64,000 bases of DNA from Micromonospora_G sp044458865 (GTDB lineage Bacteria; Actinomycetota; Actinomycetes; Mycobacteriales; Micromonosporaceae), in NCBI RefSeq assembly GCF_044458865.1, contig NZ_JBITIH010000025.1, forward strand, positions 1-64,000, written 5' to 3'. Positions 33,327-42,962 of the stretch are shown one piece after another. Each line of letters opens with the position of its first letter. Within the stretch, counting starts at the first letter, position 1. Made by a program: the position numbers and the translations under genes. A model generated the notes under the pieces. The model did not search any database. It had not been told where the DNA came from and saw only the letters and a list, made by a program, of their open reading frames with translations.

Positions 33327-34991
33327 ATGGGAGTCGGGAGGAGCGCCTCCGGCCGTCGGGGGCGTCCGTACCGGGCCGGCGCCGGACCGGCCGCACGTCC
33401 CGGTGTGCCGCTACATCAGCAGCGTGTGGGGTGGCTGCTGCGGGTCAATCGGCTGTACGGGCCGACCGAACGGTGGCTGCGGTTGGCCGATTTCGCCCAG
33501 GCGTTCCAGGGCGGATGCTGGCCCGAGCGCACCAGCCTCTACCAGATCTCCCGCTGGGAGACCGCAGCGGTACGCGTGCCGTACCTGGCCATCCGCCGGT
33601 ACGAGGAACTGCTGGCCCTGGGCTCGCACCAGCTCGTGGCACCGATCGACACCATCTACCGGTACGCGGCCTCCAGCGGCGACGCGGCACCGGTGCTGAA
33701 CCGGGGCCCGGAGCGGTCGGCGGTGACGGATCGGCTCACCGAACTCGTGGAGATGGCCGGCTCGGCGACGGCAGTGCTGACCGGAGTGGAGTGGGACGAA
33801 CTCACCCGACGGCTGGCCGCCGCACCGGAGATCGTGCTCAGCCCACGGCGAGCCTGGACGGACATCGCCGAGCGGCTGCTCAGCGAGACCATCGTGGCCG
33901 ATGGGCTCGCCTGGATGCAGCGGTACGAGGCGCTGAGCCGCCTACTGGCGCACCCCGTCGGGCAACGCGCGGCCGTCGCCGCCTGTGCCAGCCTCGCGGC
34001 CGACCGGACAAGTCAGGTCTTCGTGGAGACGGTGGGTGCACTCGACGCGAGCGGCCATCCCGACGCCAACCGGCACGTGCTGCGCCAGCTGATTCACCCG
34101 ACGAACGATCGGGCCCAGTTCGGCGCCCTGCTGGCGAGCGTACGGAAGCTCCGCTTCGGACACTTCGCCGAAGCGGAGATGTCCCGGCTGGTGACAATCA
34201 TCCAGGAGTTGGCCTTCGATTCGACTCGGCGCGAGGACGTCCAGCCGCTCGCGGTCGAGCTACTCCGCTGCCTGCCGGAGAGCGCCTCGGCGGCGAGTCG
34301 GATGCGGCTGCGCCATCTGGCGGCCGATCCGGCCCTGCACCCGGTGCTTCGCGCGGGTCGGCTGGTGGAGGAGGAGGCGAGCCAGCACCTGGTCGACCGG
34401 GTCAGGAACTCGATGGTGGCCGTGATGCCCCGCGACATACCTTCGTTCCGTGACGACATCCTGCCGGTCCTGCTGGACGAGATGTTCGCCAGCCCGGTGT
34501 TCGACGTCCGGATGTACGCGGCCATCACCGTGAGCGGCACACCGTACCGGCAACGCCTGGCCGCCGCGCTCTCCGCGGAACTGGCCGGCACGGCGGTACT
34601 CGCGACCCCGGTGGCGCCGGCCATGATCGAGGCGCTGCGGCTGCTCGGCGGAGCGGAGCAGCGGGCGGTGATCGAGCGGTTGGTCACCGCCAGCGGAATG
34701 CCGGCGCCGGTCACCGTCGCGGCGGCACAGGCGATCGGGCACGTGGGCGGGCACAGCGACGACCGGTTCTGGGGACGGGCGATCGCCTATCACGCCCAGT
34801 TGTGGGGGCGGACGCGGCTACCGACGAACGCGGCGGCGCTGAACGGCCTGACCTATGGCCTGGGCATGACCCGCAATCTCGTCATCCTGCGCCGGCTACG
34901 CGCCGACGACCGGATGCCCGAGCAGGTACGCGCGGCGGCCGCCTGGTGGCTCAACCTGCCCGGGACGGTGTACGAGAGCGCCAACCAGTAG
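33327..34991 (+). CDS. large regulator-like protein, N-terminal HTH-like and HEAT-like helical repeats
   Basis: 554 residues from the ATG at 33327. The N-terminal 110 residues hold an XRE-type HTH candidate (RLADFAQAFQGG, TSLYQISRWETAAVRVPYLA, EELLALGSH). The rest is all-alpha with HEAT-like pairs (WMQRYEALSRLLAHPVGQRA, RMRLRHLAADPALHPVLRAG, VTVAAAQAIGHVGGHSD). This architecture is common in actinomycetes but uncharacterised. Divergent from the amidase gene and preceded by an inverted repeat, so it may control both. Confidence 0.7.
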   Translation: MGVGRSASGRRGRPYRAGAGPAARPGVPLHQQRVGWLLRVNRLYGPTERWLRLADFAQAFQGGCWPERTSLYQISRWETAAVRVPYLAIRRYEELLALGSHQLVAPIDTIYRYAASSGDAAPVLNRGPERSAVTDRLTELVEMAGSATAVLTGVEWDELTRRLAAAPEIVLSPRRAWTDIAERLLSETIVADGLAWMQRYEALSRLLAHPVGQRAAVAACASLAADRTSQVFVETVGALDASGHPDANRHVLRQLIHPTNDRAQFGALLASVRKLRFGHFAEAEMSRLVTIIQELAFDSTRREDVQPLAVELLRCLPESASAASRMRLRHLAADPALHPVLRAGRLVEEEASQHLVDRVRNSMVAVMPRDIPSFRDDILPVLLDEMFASPVFDVRMYAAITVSGTPYRQRLAAALSAELAGTAVLATPVAPAMIEALRLLGGAEQRAVIERLVTASGMPAPVTVAAAQAIGHVGGHSDDRFWGRAIAYHAQLWGRTRLPTNAAALNGLTYGLGMTRNLVILRRLRADDRMPEQVRAAAAWWLNLPGTVYESANQ

Positions 34992-35150
34992 GCCGGCCTC
35001 GACTTCGCCGCGATGCGGGCCCGCCCGTTGCCACGGGCACCGGTGCTGGGTTGGGACGACATGGCGCTGGTGCGCCGAGGTGCCGTAGGGCACCCCGGCG
35101 CACCGGAACGGATGGCGGCCGATTCCAGCTCGGTCGGCTCCAGTAGTGGG

Positions 35151-35588
35151 TCAGGCGCAGGCCGTCGCGGTGGATCCGGGCTGACCGGTCCAGCGGGCGC
35201 TGACGCCAAGGGTCGGCGAATAGATCATGCGCGTCCACGAGTAGTCACTGCTGCTGTCCGAGACGCCGGTCTGGTGGTATCCGGTGGCGCACTGGTAGGC
35301 GCGCAACTGCCACGGGTAGGACTGCCCCCAGGAGGCAGGCACCCGCGCCCAGTTCGTCTTGCAGGACGGCGACCACCTCAGCTCGACGTACGACGAAAAG
35401 GTCCCGGGAATCCGCGCCGACGCGACCGTGTAGGCGTCCGTCCCGCACCCGGCGGCCTGCGGGTCCTGGCCAGAACAATAATCTCCCCAACAGGTGGCGG
35501 CTTGCGCGGAATTGGTCACCGCGTCGACACCGGCCACCGCGAAGAGCAGACCGAGCGCCAATGCCGAACGTTGGATGAATCTCTTCAT
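35151..35588 (-). CDS. secreted DUF2690 protein
   Basis: 145 residues. The ATG at 35588 has GGAGG 9 nt upstream; signal peptide MKRFIQRSALALGLLFAVAG cleaved near AQA-ATCWG. The mature domain has CWGDYCSGQDPQAAGC, VELRWSPSCKTNWARV and a final TATACA, with Cys pairs expected to form disulfides. DUF2690 proteins often accompany regulators or wall proteins in actinomycetes. Function unknown. Confidence 0.88.
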   Translation of the reverse strand: MKRFIQRSALALGLLFAVAGVDAVTNSAQAATCWGDYCSGQDPQAAGCGTDAYTVASARIPGTFSSYVELRWSPSCKTNWARVPASWGQSYPWQLRAYQCATGYHQTGVSDSSSDYSWTRMIYSPTLGVSARWTGQPGSTATACA

Positions 35589-35601
35589 GACTCTGACACC
35601 T

Positions 35602-36023
35602 CCGAACTCGGACGAATTCCTGCTGCCCGCTCCCACAGCCGGTCCGACCCACGGGTCTTGATCTCGGATCTGGCGCGGGAATGCGTGCTGACCCATGGTC
35701 GGCCCCGGGTGCGTCGTCGGCGCACGCGTTGCAACTGGTCGTCATGGCTGCAACAAATGCGCCAGGCAGGGCTGAGCACCGCTGTACCGGGGCATCGATG
35801 CCAACGTCCGCGCGACGACCTCGGGTCGTTGTTCCGGGAGGAGCAGACCATGATCAGAGGTTCCGGCGACCTCGGGTGTCCCTGCCGTTCGGCCGGCACC
35901 TGACTCGTCCCCGATCAGGAGTTGGCCGCCTGGCGGATCATCGTCGTCGGGGGCACAGGGCGACACCACGCCGATCGTGCTGGCCTCCCAGCGACCGACG
36001 AGCAGGGGCGCTGGCCGGTGGCG
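35602..36023. other. spacer between the DUF2690 and MFS genes
   Basis: No gene, repeat or clear hairpin that I can support. A short ATG reading at 35850 (MIRGSGDLGCPCRSAGT) has a ribosome-site-like GGAGGAG upstream but is only 17 codons. Confidence 0.5.
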
Positions 36024-37517
36024 TCATGCCGACGTACCCGTCCCGGCACGCGGCGGCTCGCGCCCGGCGGAGCCGCGGCGGATCGCTGCGAGCAGCGGTG
36101 GGGAGTCCCACGCTGCTTCACCGCCGAACCAGCGTTGCACCGCCGGGGATGGCGGGCGTATACCGCCCAGGGGATAGAGCAGGATCGCGAGCAGTGTTCC
36201 GCCAGCCGACACGCCGAGGCAGATCCAGAGCGCCACGCGGGCGCCTTCCGCGGGAGTGTCGCCGACGGTTGCGGCGACGTAGAGCAGGATTGGCGCGATC
36301 ATGAACGCGGCCACCGCTCGTAGCAGCTCGACGATCGCGAAGACCCGCTGAAGAGCGTTGTTGCGCAGCGAGAAGCCGGCGATGAACAGCGCCGGGGTGA
36401 CCGAGGCGCCGACACCGACGCCGATCAGTCCCGTGGCGATCAGCGTACGGGTGGTGCCGGGTGGGACGCTGGCGGCGACGAGCGCGATACCCGAGACGAG
36501 CGAAAGCATGCCCACCAGCGCAAAGTAGTGCAGCGCCCGGGTGGTGAACAGCTTCGCGAACACGATCGCCGCGATCACCGCCCCGCCGAACTCAGGCAGG
36601 TAGAGCAGCCCCAGTTCGAGGGGCGAGTACCGATTCCGAAGCACGACGCCGGTCAACGCGACCGCGGCCACGGAGGTTGCCGCCGCAGACATGGCCACGA
36701 CTATCCCCACCGCCGGCAGCGTGGTCGTGAGGGGACGCAAGATCAGTAGCGGGCGTTTGGCGCGGTACTGCTGGATCAGCAGGATGACGATCAGTGCCAA
36801 GCCTCCGGCCAGCGGTGCCAGCGTGTTGGCGTCGAGAGATCGACCAGGCAGGAACTGTGAGGCTCCGTAGAACGCCGCCACACAGCCGGCAGTGGCCAGT
36901 ACGACGGCGACCGGGGAACGTGTGGCCGTGGGATCTGCCGGCGGCACGTCCTGGAAGGTCAGCAGCGACAGTAGCAGCGCCACGATGGCGATCGCCGCGA
37001 TCACCCAGAACAACGGCCGCCAACTGTCTGCCTGAACTTGGACCCCGGCGATCAGCGGGCCCAACGCGACGCCCCCGAAAATCGACAGGTTCAAGATCAC
37101 TGCCGTCGGGGTGAGCCTCGACGGCGGGAACCCGGTGACCAGTGGAGGTACGGCGGCGATCAACAGGAGACTGGTGCACAGGCCCTGGAGCACGTGCCCG
37201 ACGATGAACAGCACCGGTTCGGTCGCTGACGCCGCGAACACCGAGCCGACCACGAGGAAGGCGGTGTAGAGGAGCATCATCCGGCGCTGGGGCAGGTGCT
37301 GGGCGGCCTGCACCGACAGCACGGTGCCCAGCGCATAGCCGGCGTTGGCCAGGCCCACGGCCAGGTTCGTCTGCGCCGTGCTCATGTCGAGCTCCCGGGC
37401 GATGATCGGCGCGAGCGGATCCAGCGCCACCGAGACCACCAGGTACGGAACCAGCGCGGCGACGACCATCGCCGCCACTGCGGGGTAGTTGTGGGCCAGC
37501 GGTCCTTTCCACGTCAT
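36024..37517 (-). CDS. MFS transporter of the aryl-acid locus
   Basis: 497 residues from ATG 37517 (MTWKGPLAHNYPAVAAMVVA). About 12-14 hydrophobic helices; LAVGLANAGYALGTVLSVQA, LGLLYLPEFGGAVIAAIVFA and a short cytosolic tail. The frame remains open upstream but without signals. Last gene in the leftward arm and most likely a metabolite exporter for the aryl-acid/cyclitol product, or part of uptake. Confidence 0.88.
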   Translation of the reverse strand: MTWKGPLAHNYPAVAAMVVAALVPYLVVSVALDPLAPIIARELDMSTAQTNLAVGLANAGYALGTVLSVQAAQHLPQRRMMLLYTAFLVVGSVFAASATEPVLFIVGHVLQGLCTSLLLIAAVPPLVTGFPPSRLTPTAVILNLSIFGGVALGPLIAGVQVQADSWRPLFWVIAAIAIVALLLSLLTFQDVPPADPTATRSPVAVVLATAGCVAAFYGASQFLPGRSLDANTLAPLAGGLALIVILLIQQYRAKRPLLILRPLTTTLPAVGIVVAMSAAATSVAAVALTGVVLRNRYSPLELGLLYLPEFGGAVIAAIVFAKLFTTRALHYFALVGMLSLVSGIALVAASVPPGTTRTLIATGLIGVGVGASVTPALFIAGFSLRNNALQRVFAIVELLRAVAAFMIAPILLYVAATVGDTPAEGARVALWICLGVSAGGTLLAILLYPLGGIRPPSPAVQRWFGGEAAWDSPPLLAAIRRGSAGREPPRAGTGTSA

Positions 37518-38025
37518 TCCGTCAGCCTCGTCATCCCGGCGGCCTCGCCGACGGACCCGAGCCGGTTGTGCTCCACCGCAGGTCGCGGGCGCGGGGCATG
37601 GTTCGCCAACGGTCCACGGGTCAGGGCGAAGGATCGCCCAACTCGGTGAAGGATGGAGGCCGCGTTCAGTGATCCGTGCTGGAGCACCGATCGTCCTACC
37701 GAAGCTACCCGGCGAAAGGGTCGTACAGGTGGGATTACGACGAAATCGAGCGCTGCCAGCGTACGACCCCGGGTAGTCGCCGTGCGGGGCCGGGCAGCCG
37801 TCCGGCCGCCGCTCGTGCCGCGCGACGGGCCACACCCGGAACCCTGCGCGGAACGCGGTCAGGTACGGTGCGGTTCCGATCCGGTCGCACAGGTCATCGG
37901 CCCACCAGGACCGCTCGACGCCCCAGAGGTCGGGCCCGGGGCCGCGATCCGGCGCAGGCCGGTGTCCGTCCTGCCGGTGCACCCGGTCGACAGCGACAGT
38001 GCTGACCGACGGGACCCGGTCGTCG
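37518..38025. other. spacer with a possible small coding remnant (minus, about 38045-37775)
   Basis: On the minus strand the segment overlapping the DAHP-synthase stop reads LWGVERSWWADDLCDRIGTA and PYLTAFRAGFRVWPVARHER, with about 90 percent G or C at third positions, which looks coding. After GDYPG (about 37775) the third-position bias collapses although the frame stays open into the MFS gene. I do not recognise it; it may be a gene remnant or a short coupled gene. Confidence 0.35.
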
Positions 38026-39231
38026 TCACCCCGCAGACCAACCAACCCGGTCGACGACGGCCTCAGCCTGGGCAGGACTCAACCGGGGGTCGCAGAGCGA
38101 GGTGTACGCCACCGGCAGTTCCCCTTCGTCGGTGGGACCCGGGAGACCGAGACACTCGGTGACCTCGCGTCCGGCAAGTTCCAGGTGGATGCCGCCGGCG
38201 ATGGTGCCGGCCTGCTCGTGCGCCCACAGGAAGCCGTTGATCTCGTCAACCACATCGTCCAACCGGCGGGTCTTGAGGCCCTGACCGGTGGTGACCGTGT
38301 TGCCGTGCATCGGGTCACACAGCCAGGTCACCTGGTGTCCGGCCCGCGCGACAGCCCGCAGCAGCGGCGGCAGTGCACGGCGGACGTGACCGGAGCCCAT
38401 TCGGCTGATCAGCACGAGGCGGCCTGCCAGTCGCTGCGGATTCAGTCGTTCACAGAGGTCAAGCATGGTTTCCGGGCTCGTCGACGCGGTCACCTTGCAG
38501 CCCACTGGGTTGACGACCTGGGCGGCGAGAGCGACATGGGCATGGTCGAGCTGGTTGGTACGGGCGCCGATCCACGGTAGGTGGGTCGAGGTCAGCAGCC
38601 AATCGTCATCGACGCGACGGGTCAGCGGGACCTCGTAGTCCAGGACCAGAGCCTCGTGACTGGTCCAGACTCGTCCGATCCAGCGTGCCGCCCGCAGCGC
38701 GGCCATCGTCGCCGAAGCGTGCTGGTAGGCGTCGACCATTCTGGTCGCGTCGTGCCGCCGGGCGTGCGGCGTCGGACGTTCGTCGTTGATGATGTGGCCA
38801 CGGAAGGCCGGCAGCCGCAGCGCCCCGGCTGTCTCGAACGGCGCCGAGCGCGGTTTGGCGAATTGCCCGGCGATCCGGGCCACCGGCACCACACTCCGCC
38901 CCACCGCGCGGGACAGCCGCTTGGCCAGGGCCGTGAGAACGTCCGCCTTGGTCAGCGCGTCGGCCGGGCTGTCGGCAAAGCTCTCCGCGCAGTCACCGGC
39001 CTGGAGGACGAATGCCCTACCTGCCCCGGCGTCGGCCAACTTCTCGCGAAGCAGTCTCACCTCGGGCAGGGTGACCAGCGCCGCCGACCGGGTCAGCTCC
39101 TCGACGGCGTTGGCGCGGTTGACCTGGTCAGACCATCGTGGCTGCTGCTCGGCCGGCAGGTCGTAGAGGTCGACCGGCCGCCAGTCCTCGTATGTCGTGG
39201 GCGCTATGCCGCTGGCTGTCGATGTCGTCAC
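38026..39231 (-). CDS. class II 3-deoxy-D-arabino-heptulosonate-7-phosphate synthase
   Basis: 401 residues. GTG at 39231 with TGGAG 8 nt upstream. Class II DAHP synthase motifs are complete: LQAGDCAESFADS, RIAGQFAKPRSAPFE, WIGARTNQLDHAHVAL, CDPMHGNTVTT and GIHLELAGREVTECLG. It condenses PEP and erythrose 4-phosphate, the first shikimate-pathway step. The length fits the short pathway-dedicated forms found in secondary-metabolite clusters. Its place here implies extra chorismate supply for the predicted 4-hydroxybenzoate/3,4-dihydroxybenzoate branch encoded at 46468-48138. Confidence 0.93.
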   Translation of the reverse strand: MTTSTASGIAPTTYEDWRPVDLYDLPAEQQPRWSDQVNRANAVEELTRSAALVTLPEVRLLREKLADAGAGRAFVLQAGDCAESFADSPADALTKADVLTALAKRLSRAVGRSVVPVARIAGQFAKPRSAPFETAGALRLPAFRGHIINDERPTPHARRHDATRMVDAYQHASATMAALRAARWIGRVWTSHEALVLDYEVPLTRRVDDDWLLTSTHLPWIGARTNQLDHAHVALAAQVVNPVGCKVTASTSPETMLDLCERLNPQRLAGRLVLISRMGSGHVRRALPPLLRAVARAGHQVTWLCDPMHGNTVTTGQGLKTRRLDDVVDEINGFLWAHEQAGTIAGGIHLELAGREVTECLGLPGPTDEGELPVAYTSLCDPRLSPAQAEAVVDRVGWSAG

Positions 39232-39516
39232 GGCTTGAACTCCAGATTCTGCGGGAACGTGGTGCCATGGGCGAACACGAAGCCCTGCCACGCCTACCGG
39301 CTCTTCGAGCCGCGAAGGCGGTACAGGCAGGTCGAGTAGTCGTACCTGAACTGGCGGTCAGTAGGCGTCCGTGAAGCTGAGGCTCGGCGATGTCGGGGGT
39401 GGCCCACCCGCCATGTTCACCATTGCCATGTTCGAGGATCGGAACGACGTCGCCGGCGGTGAGCAGCCCGCGGGTGTACCCGATCACGTCCTTTTCTGGT
39501 TTCCTTCCGAGATTTC

Positions 39517-39540
39517 GGAAAAACGGCCCGGTCAGGGCCG
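39517..39540 (-). terminator. Rho-independent terminator after the siderophore-interacting protein gene
   Basis: On the minus strand CGGCCC (39540-39535), loop, GGGCCG (39529-39524), then a T5 run (39523-39519). It overlaps the stop codon of the gene and separates it from the DAHP-synthase gene. Confidence 0.75.
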
Positions 39541-40374
39541 GGTGGCGACGTCTTCCTCGCCGTAGTCGTGATCCGGGTGGTCCACGGTCCCCTGTTTCCA
39601 GTAGCCACGGGTGACGACCCGGTCGCGGATCAGGCCCGCCTCGTCCAGCAGGTGTTTGCGGATGGAGCGGACGGCGGTCGCCTCGCCGGCCACGAAGGCC
39701 GCCGTGCGCTCGTCCACCGCCAGACCCCGGACCGCTGTGGTGAGGACATCCCCGGCTGGCCGGTCCCCTCGGGCGAGCCACCGGACAGTCGTCAGCGGCG
39801 TGACCGGGAGGGGTACCTCGTCGTCGGCGGCGCCGACTTCGGCGAGGACCTGGACCGCTAGGCCGGTCGGGAGGTTTTCCAGAATCGTCGCGGCGGCGGG
39901 CAGGGCCGTCTCGTCGACCGCCAGGATGAGCGACGAGGCGTCGGCGGGTAGCCGGTAGCCACCGCCGGGGGAACCGATGGCGACGGCGTCACCGACGGCC
40001 GCCCGCTGCGCCCATTGCGCGGCAGGGCCCAAGCCGGGGTGGATCAGCATCTCGATCTCCAGCACCTCGTGCCGCGAATTCCACCGCCTGGGCGTATAGG
40101 TGCGGACGATGGGCCACGGCTGTCCCTCCGGAACCCGGGGCCCGGTCGGCGTCCACGTCACCGGGCTCGGGGCCGTCTGCCCGGGTTGGGGAAGGAAGAT
40201 CTTGACATGCTGTGCGGGGACGAGCGACTCGAACCCGGTGAGACCGGGGCCGCCCAGTTCGACGCAGACCATGCGTGTCGTGAGGGGGTGTACCGCGACG
40301 ATCGACGCCGGTTTCGGCGGCGACCGCCGGCGACGAGGCGGTGCAGGTGGAATCTCGGTCATGTCATCACTCAC
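39532..40374 (-). CDS. siderophore-interacting protein (FAD-dependent ferric-siderophore reductase)
   Basis: 280 residues. GTG at 40374 overlaps the previous stop (GTGA); an ATG at 40362 is the alternative. FAD-binding and SIP domains are visible: PIVRTYTPRRWNSRHEVLEI (RxYTxR flavin motif), GDAVAIGSPGGGYRLPADAS, ILAVDETALPAAATILENLP and VAGEATAVRSIRKHLLDEAG, then the tail TRGYWKQGTVDHPDHDYGEE. Such enzymes reduce ferric siderophores in the cytoplasm to free iron. Its presence hints that the locus product can bind iron, in line with a catechol group. Confidence 0.92.
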   Translation of the reverse strand: MSDDMTEIPPAPPRRRRSPPKPASIVAVHPLTTRMVCVELGGPGLTGFESLVPAQHVKIFLPQPGQTAPSPVTWTPTGPRVPEGQPWPIVRTYTPRRWNSRHEVLEIEMLIHPGLGPAAQWAQRAAVGDAVAIGSPGGGYRLPADASSLILAVDETALPAAATILENLPTGLAVQVLAEVGAADDEVPLPVTPLTTVRWLARGDRPAGDVLTTAVRGLAVDERTAAFVAGEATAVRSIRKHLLDEAGLIRDRVVTRGYWKQGTVDHPDHDYGEEDVATRP

Positions 40375-41174
40375 CGGGCTAGTTGGCGTTCGAGTCGGCG
40401 GGTGCCGGCCCACAGACAGATCGCACCCATCACGACGAGGTACGCCGCGGAGCCCGTGAGATCGGCGCCGATCGTGCCCAGCACCGGTTCACGGATTATC
40501 TGAATGCTGTGATAGAGCGGTAGCGCGTTGATCAGGTATTGGATGGGCTGCGGGTACACGGTCAGTGGATAGAAGGTGGTGGCGAAGAGGAACATCGGGA
40601 GCATGACAAGCTGGACGATCTGGTTGTCCGGCCAGTCGCGCATGAGTGTCGCCACCAGCAGCCCGGCGCAGGCGAAGGCGAAGGCGATCAGAACGGCTCC
40701 AGGCAACGCGAGCACCGCCCACGGCGATCGGATCAGCCCACAGACGAGCATGATGCCGAGGAAGCCGGCCGCCTCGATCGTGCCACGCAGAACGGCCCAG
40801 GCGGCTTCACCGAGCGCGATGCCACGCGCGGTGATCGGCGTTGTGAGCATGGCGTGGTAGGTCTGTTCGTACCGCAGCCGGGTGAAGACGCCCTGGGTGG
40901 TGGCGTTCATCGCACCGTTCATGGCGGCGACGGCGAGCAGCGCCGGGGCAATGTACTGCGGGAAGGTGACCGTGTCGCCGAGTCCGTCGACGTGTCCGAT
41001 CATCTGTCCCACGCCTGCCCCGATCGAAACCAGGTAGAGGATGGGTTCCACGACACCGAAGGCGAGAATCGTCCAACTGTGCCGATGGACCATGAGGTTG
41101 CGCAGCAGGACGAGGTGCCCGTTGCCGAGGGCGGCCGCCCGGCCCGGTGGGACGGCGGTTGCGAACGTGGTCAC
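40371..41174 (-). CDS. ABC-2 type permease (second)
   Basis: 267 residues with about six transmembrane helices (VVEPILYLVSIGAGVGQMIG, YIAPALLAVAAMNGAMNATT, MLPMFLFATTFYPLTVYP). Typical NodJ/DrrB-like exporter subunit. Follows the first permease by 15 nt and overlaps the next gene, so it is in the same operon as the ATPase at 42000. Confidence 0.9.
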   Translation of the reverse strand: MTTFATAVPPGRAAALGNGHLVLLRNLMVHRHSWTILAFGVVEPILYLVSIGAGVGQMIGHVDGLGDTVTFPQYIAPALLAVAAMNGAMNATTQGVFTRLRYEQTYHAMLTTPITARGIALGEAAWAVLRGTIEAAGFLGIMLVCGLIRSPWAVLALPGAVLIAFAFACAGLLVATLMRDWPDNQIVQLVMLPMFLFATTFYPLTVYPQPIQYLINALPLYHSIQIIREPVLGTIGADLTGSAAYLVVMGAICLWAGTRRLERQLAR

Positions 41175-41189
41175 GCGCGGTCCCCTTGA

Positions 41190-41972
41190 TCAGTAGTGGA
41201 GTTTGCGGGCGTACGCGGCCCGGGCGACGGCCAGCCCGGCGGCGGCGAGAGCGGTCAGGTAGGCCAGGTGTCCGGCGATACCGGACCAGTCCGGCGTTTC
41301 GAGGACGACTGCCCGGCACACTTCAACACCGTGCCACAGCGGCAGCGGGTAGATGACCGGTCTGATGGCCGCCGGTAGCTGGTCGACGGCGACGAAGGTG
41401 CCCGAGAACAGGTACAGCGGCATGATGACGAACCGGTAGATGGTGAAGAAGGTCTCTCGACGTCGGATGGTCACGCCGAGTGCCATCAGCGGGGTCGCGA
41501 AGGCCAACCCGGTCAGCAACGCGGCCGGAATGCTGAGCAGGGCCAGTGGCGATTTCGCCACCCCGAAGCACAGCATGGCGAGCAGGACCGCCGACGCGCT
41601 GGTCGTGATCCGGAAGGCCACGAAGAGCAGGTGGCCGTGCAGGATGTTCGCCGGGCTGAGCGGGGTGTGGGCGGCGGCGCGGTAGTTTCGGCGCGAGTAG
41701 AGCGACATCTGTGACTGGGTCGCGGACTCCAGTGAGGCTGTCTGCATCGCCGCGGCAGCCAGTAGCCCGGGCGCCAGAAAGGCCAGGTAGCTGACGCCGT
41801 GGAGTCCCGCGCTGGAGCTTTGGTCGATGAGCCGGCCGAGTCCGATACCGACACCGGTGAAGAAGAGCAGGGGGTTCGCGATGCTGATGACGATGCTGCT
41901 GCGCCAGGTACGGCGGTAGTGCATCATCCAGTAGGTGAACTCGCGAAGGGGTAGTGGTGAGGCCAGGGCCAC
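41190..41972 (-). CDS. ABC-2 type permease (first)
   Basis: 260 residues, about six helices (ANPLLFFTGVGIGLGRLID, YLAFLAPGLLAAAAMQTASL, FVIMPLYLFSGTFVAVDQLP). Paralogous in layout to the 40371 gene; the two probably form a heterodimeric channel with the 42000 ATPase, as in daunorubicin-type self-resistance exporters. Confidence 0.9.
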   Translation of the reverse strand: MALASPLPLREFTYWMMHYRRTWRSSIVISIANPLLFFTGVGIGLGRLIDQSSSAGLHGVSYLAFLAPGLLAAAAMQTASLESATQSQMSLYSRRNYRAAAHTPLSPANILHGHLLFVAFRITTSASAVLLAMLCFGVAKSPLALLSIPAALLTGLAFATPLMALGVTIRRRETFFTIYRFVIMPLYLFSGTFVAVDQLPAAIRPVIYPLPLWHGVEVCRAVVLETPDWSGIAGHLAYLTALAAAGLAVARAAYARKLHY

Positions 41973-41999
41973 CGGATCGTCCTTTCGACGATGTGTCGA

Positions 42000-42962
42000 C
42001 TAGTCGACGAGGGTGCGTCCGGTCAGGGCGAGGAACACGTCCTCCAGCGACGAACGGCGGATCAGAGCGGTGATCGGGGTCAGCCCGAGGCGGTGCACCT
42101 CTCGTAGCGCGTCCTCACCCTGGTCGGCGTAGACCAGGATGCGGTCCGGTAGCGTCTCGACCCGGTGACCGGGAAGCCGGCCGAGCGCCGGGTCATCGGC
42201 GAGGACCTTCGCGGCGGCGGGCATGTCGTCGAATCCGAATCGCAGTTCGAGCACTTCACGGGCGGCGTGCGACTGGATGAGTTCGAGTGGCGTCCCACAG
42301 GCCACGATCAGTCCCTTGTCCATCACCACCAGGCGATCGCAGAGTTGCTCCGCCTCGTCCATGTAGTGCGTGGTGAGGATGAGGGTGACGCCGTCCTGCT
42401 TGAGTCGGAAGAGGCGTTCCCACAACACGTGCCGCGCCTGCGGGTCGAGACCGGTCGTGGGCTCGTCGAGGAGCACCAACTCGGGCGAGTTCACCAGCGA
42501 GCGCGCGATCGTGAGGCGTCGCCGCATCCCACCCGAGAGGGCGTCGACGCGGGCGCTGGCCTTCTCGGTGAGCTGCGCGAACTGTAGTAGCTGGGTGGTC
42601 CGTTCGCGAATGGTCGCCTTGGGCAGGCCGAAGTACCGTCCGTAGAGAAGAATGTTCTCCGCTACTGAGAGCTCCAGGTCGAGCGCGTCGTCCTGCGGGA
42701 CGACCCCGATGCGGGATCGGATCTGCTGGCCCTGGGTCACCGGGTCCAGCCCGAGAACCTCCAGCCGGCCGCCAGTCGGCGTCGACACGCAGCTGATCAT
42801 GCGCATCGTCGTCGATTTGCCGGCTCCGTTCGGCCCGAGGAAGCCGAAGCACTCACCGCGGTACAGCTCGAAGTCGATACCGGCGACGGCGGTGAAGCTG
42901 TTGCCGCGTTTGGGTTCGTAGGTCTTCCTCAGTCCGGCAGCGCGGACCATGGGCGCAGTCAT
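42000..42962 (-). CDS. ABC transporter ATP-binding protein (DrrA/NodI type)
   Basis: 320 residues. Walker A FLGPNGAGKSTTMRM, signature VDALSGGMRRRLTIARSLV, Walker B ELVLLDEPTTGLDP, switch His in LILTTHYMDEAE; the C-terminal tail is of the DrrA type. Its ATG overlaps the stop of the condensation-like gene (ATGA). With two permeases it forms a complete exporter, probably for the locus product. Confidence 0.95.
   Translation of the reverse strand: MTAPMVRAAGLRKTYEPKRGNSFTAVAGIDFELYRGECFGFLGPNGAGKSTTMRMISCVSTPTGGRLEVLGLDPVTQGQQIRSRIGVVPQDDALDLELSVAENILLYGRYFGLPKATIRERTTQLLQFAQLTEKASARVDALSGGMRRRLTIARSLVNSPELVLLDEPTTGLDPQARHVLWERLFRLKQDGVTLILTTHYMDEAEQLCDRLVVMDKGLIVACGTPLELIQSHAAREVLELRFGFDDMPAAAKVLADDPALGRLPGHRVETLPDRILVYADQGEDALREVHRLGLTPITALIRRSSLEDVFLALTGRTLVD

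Noticed and set aside
39232..39291. Longer start for DAHP synthase at 39291
   Set aside because: No ribosome site; the GTG at 39231 has TGGAG at proper spacing and a typical N-terminus.
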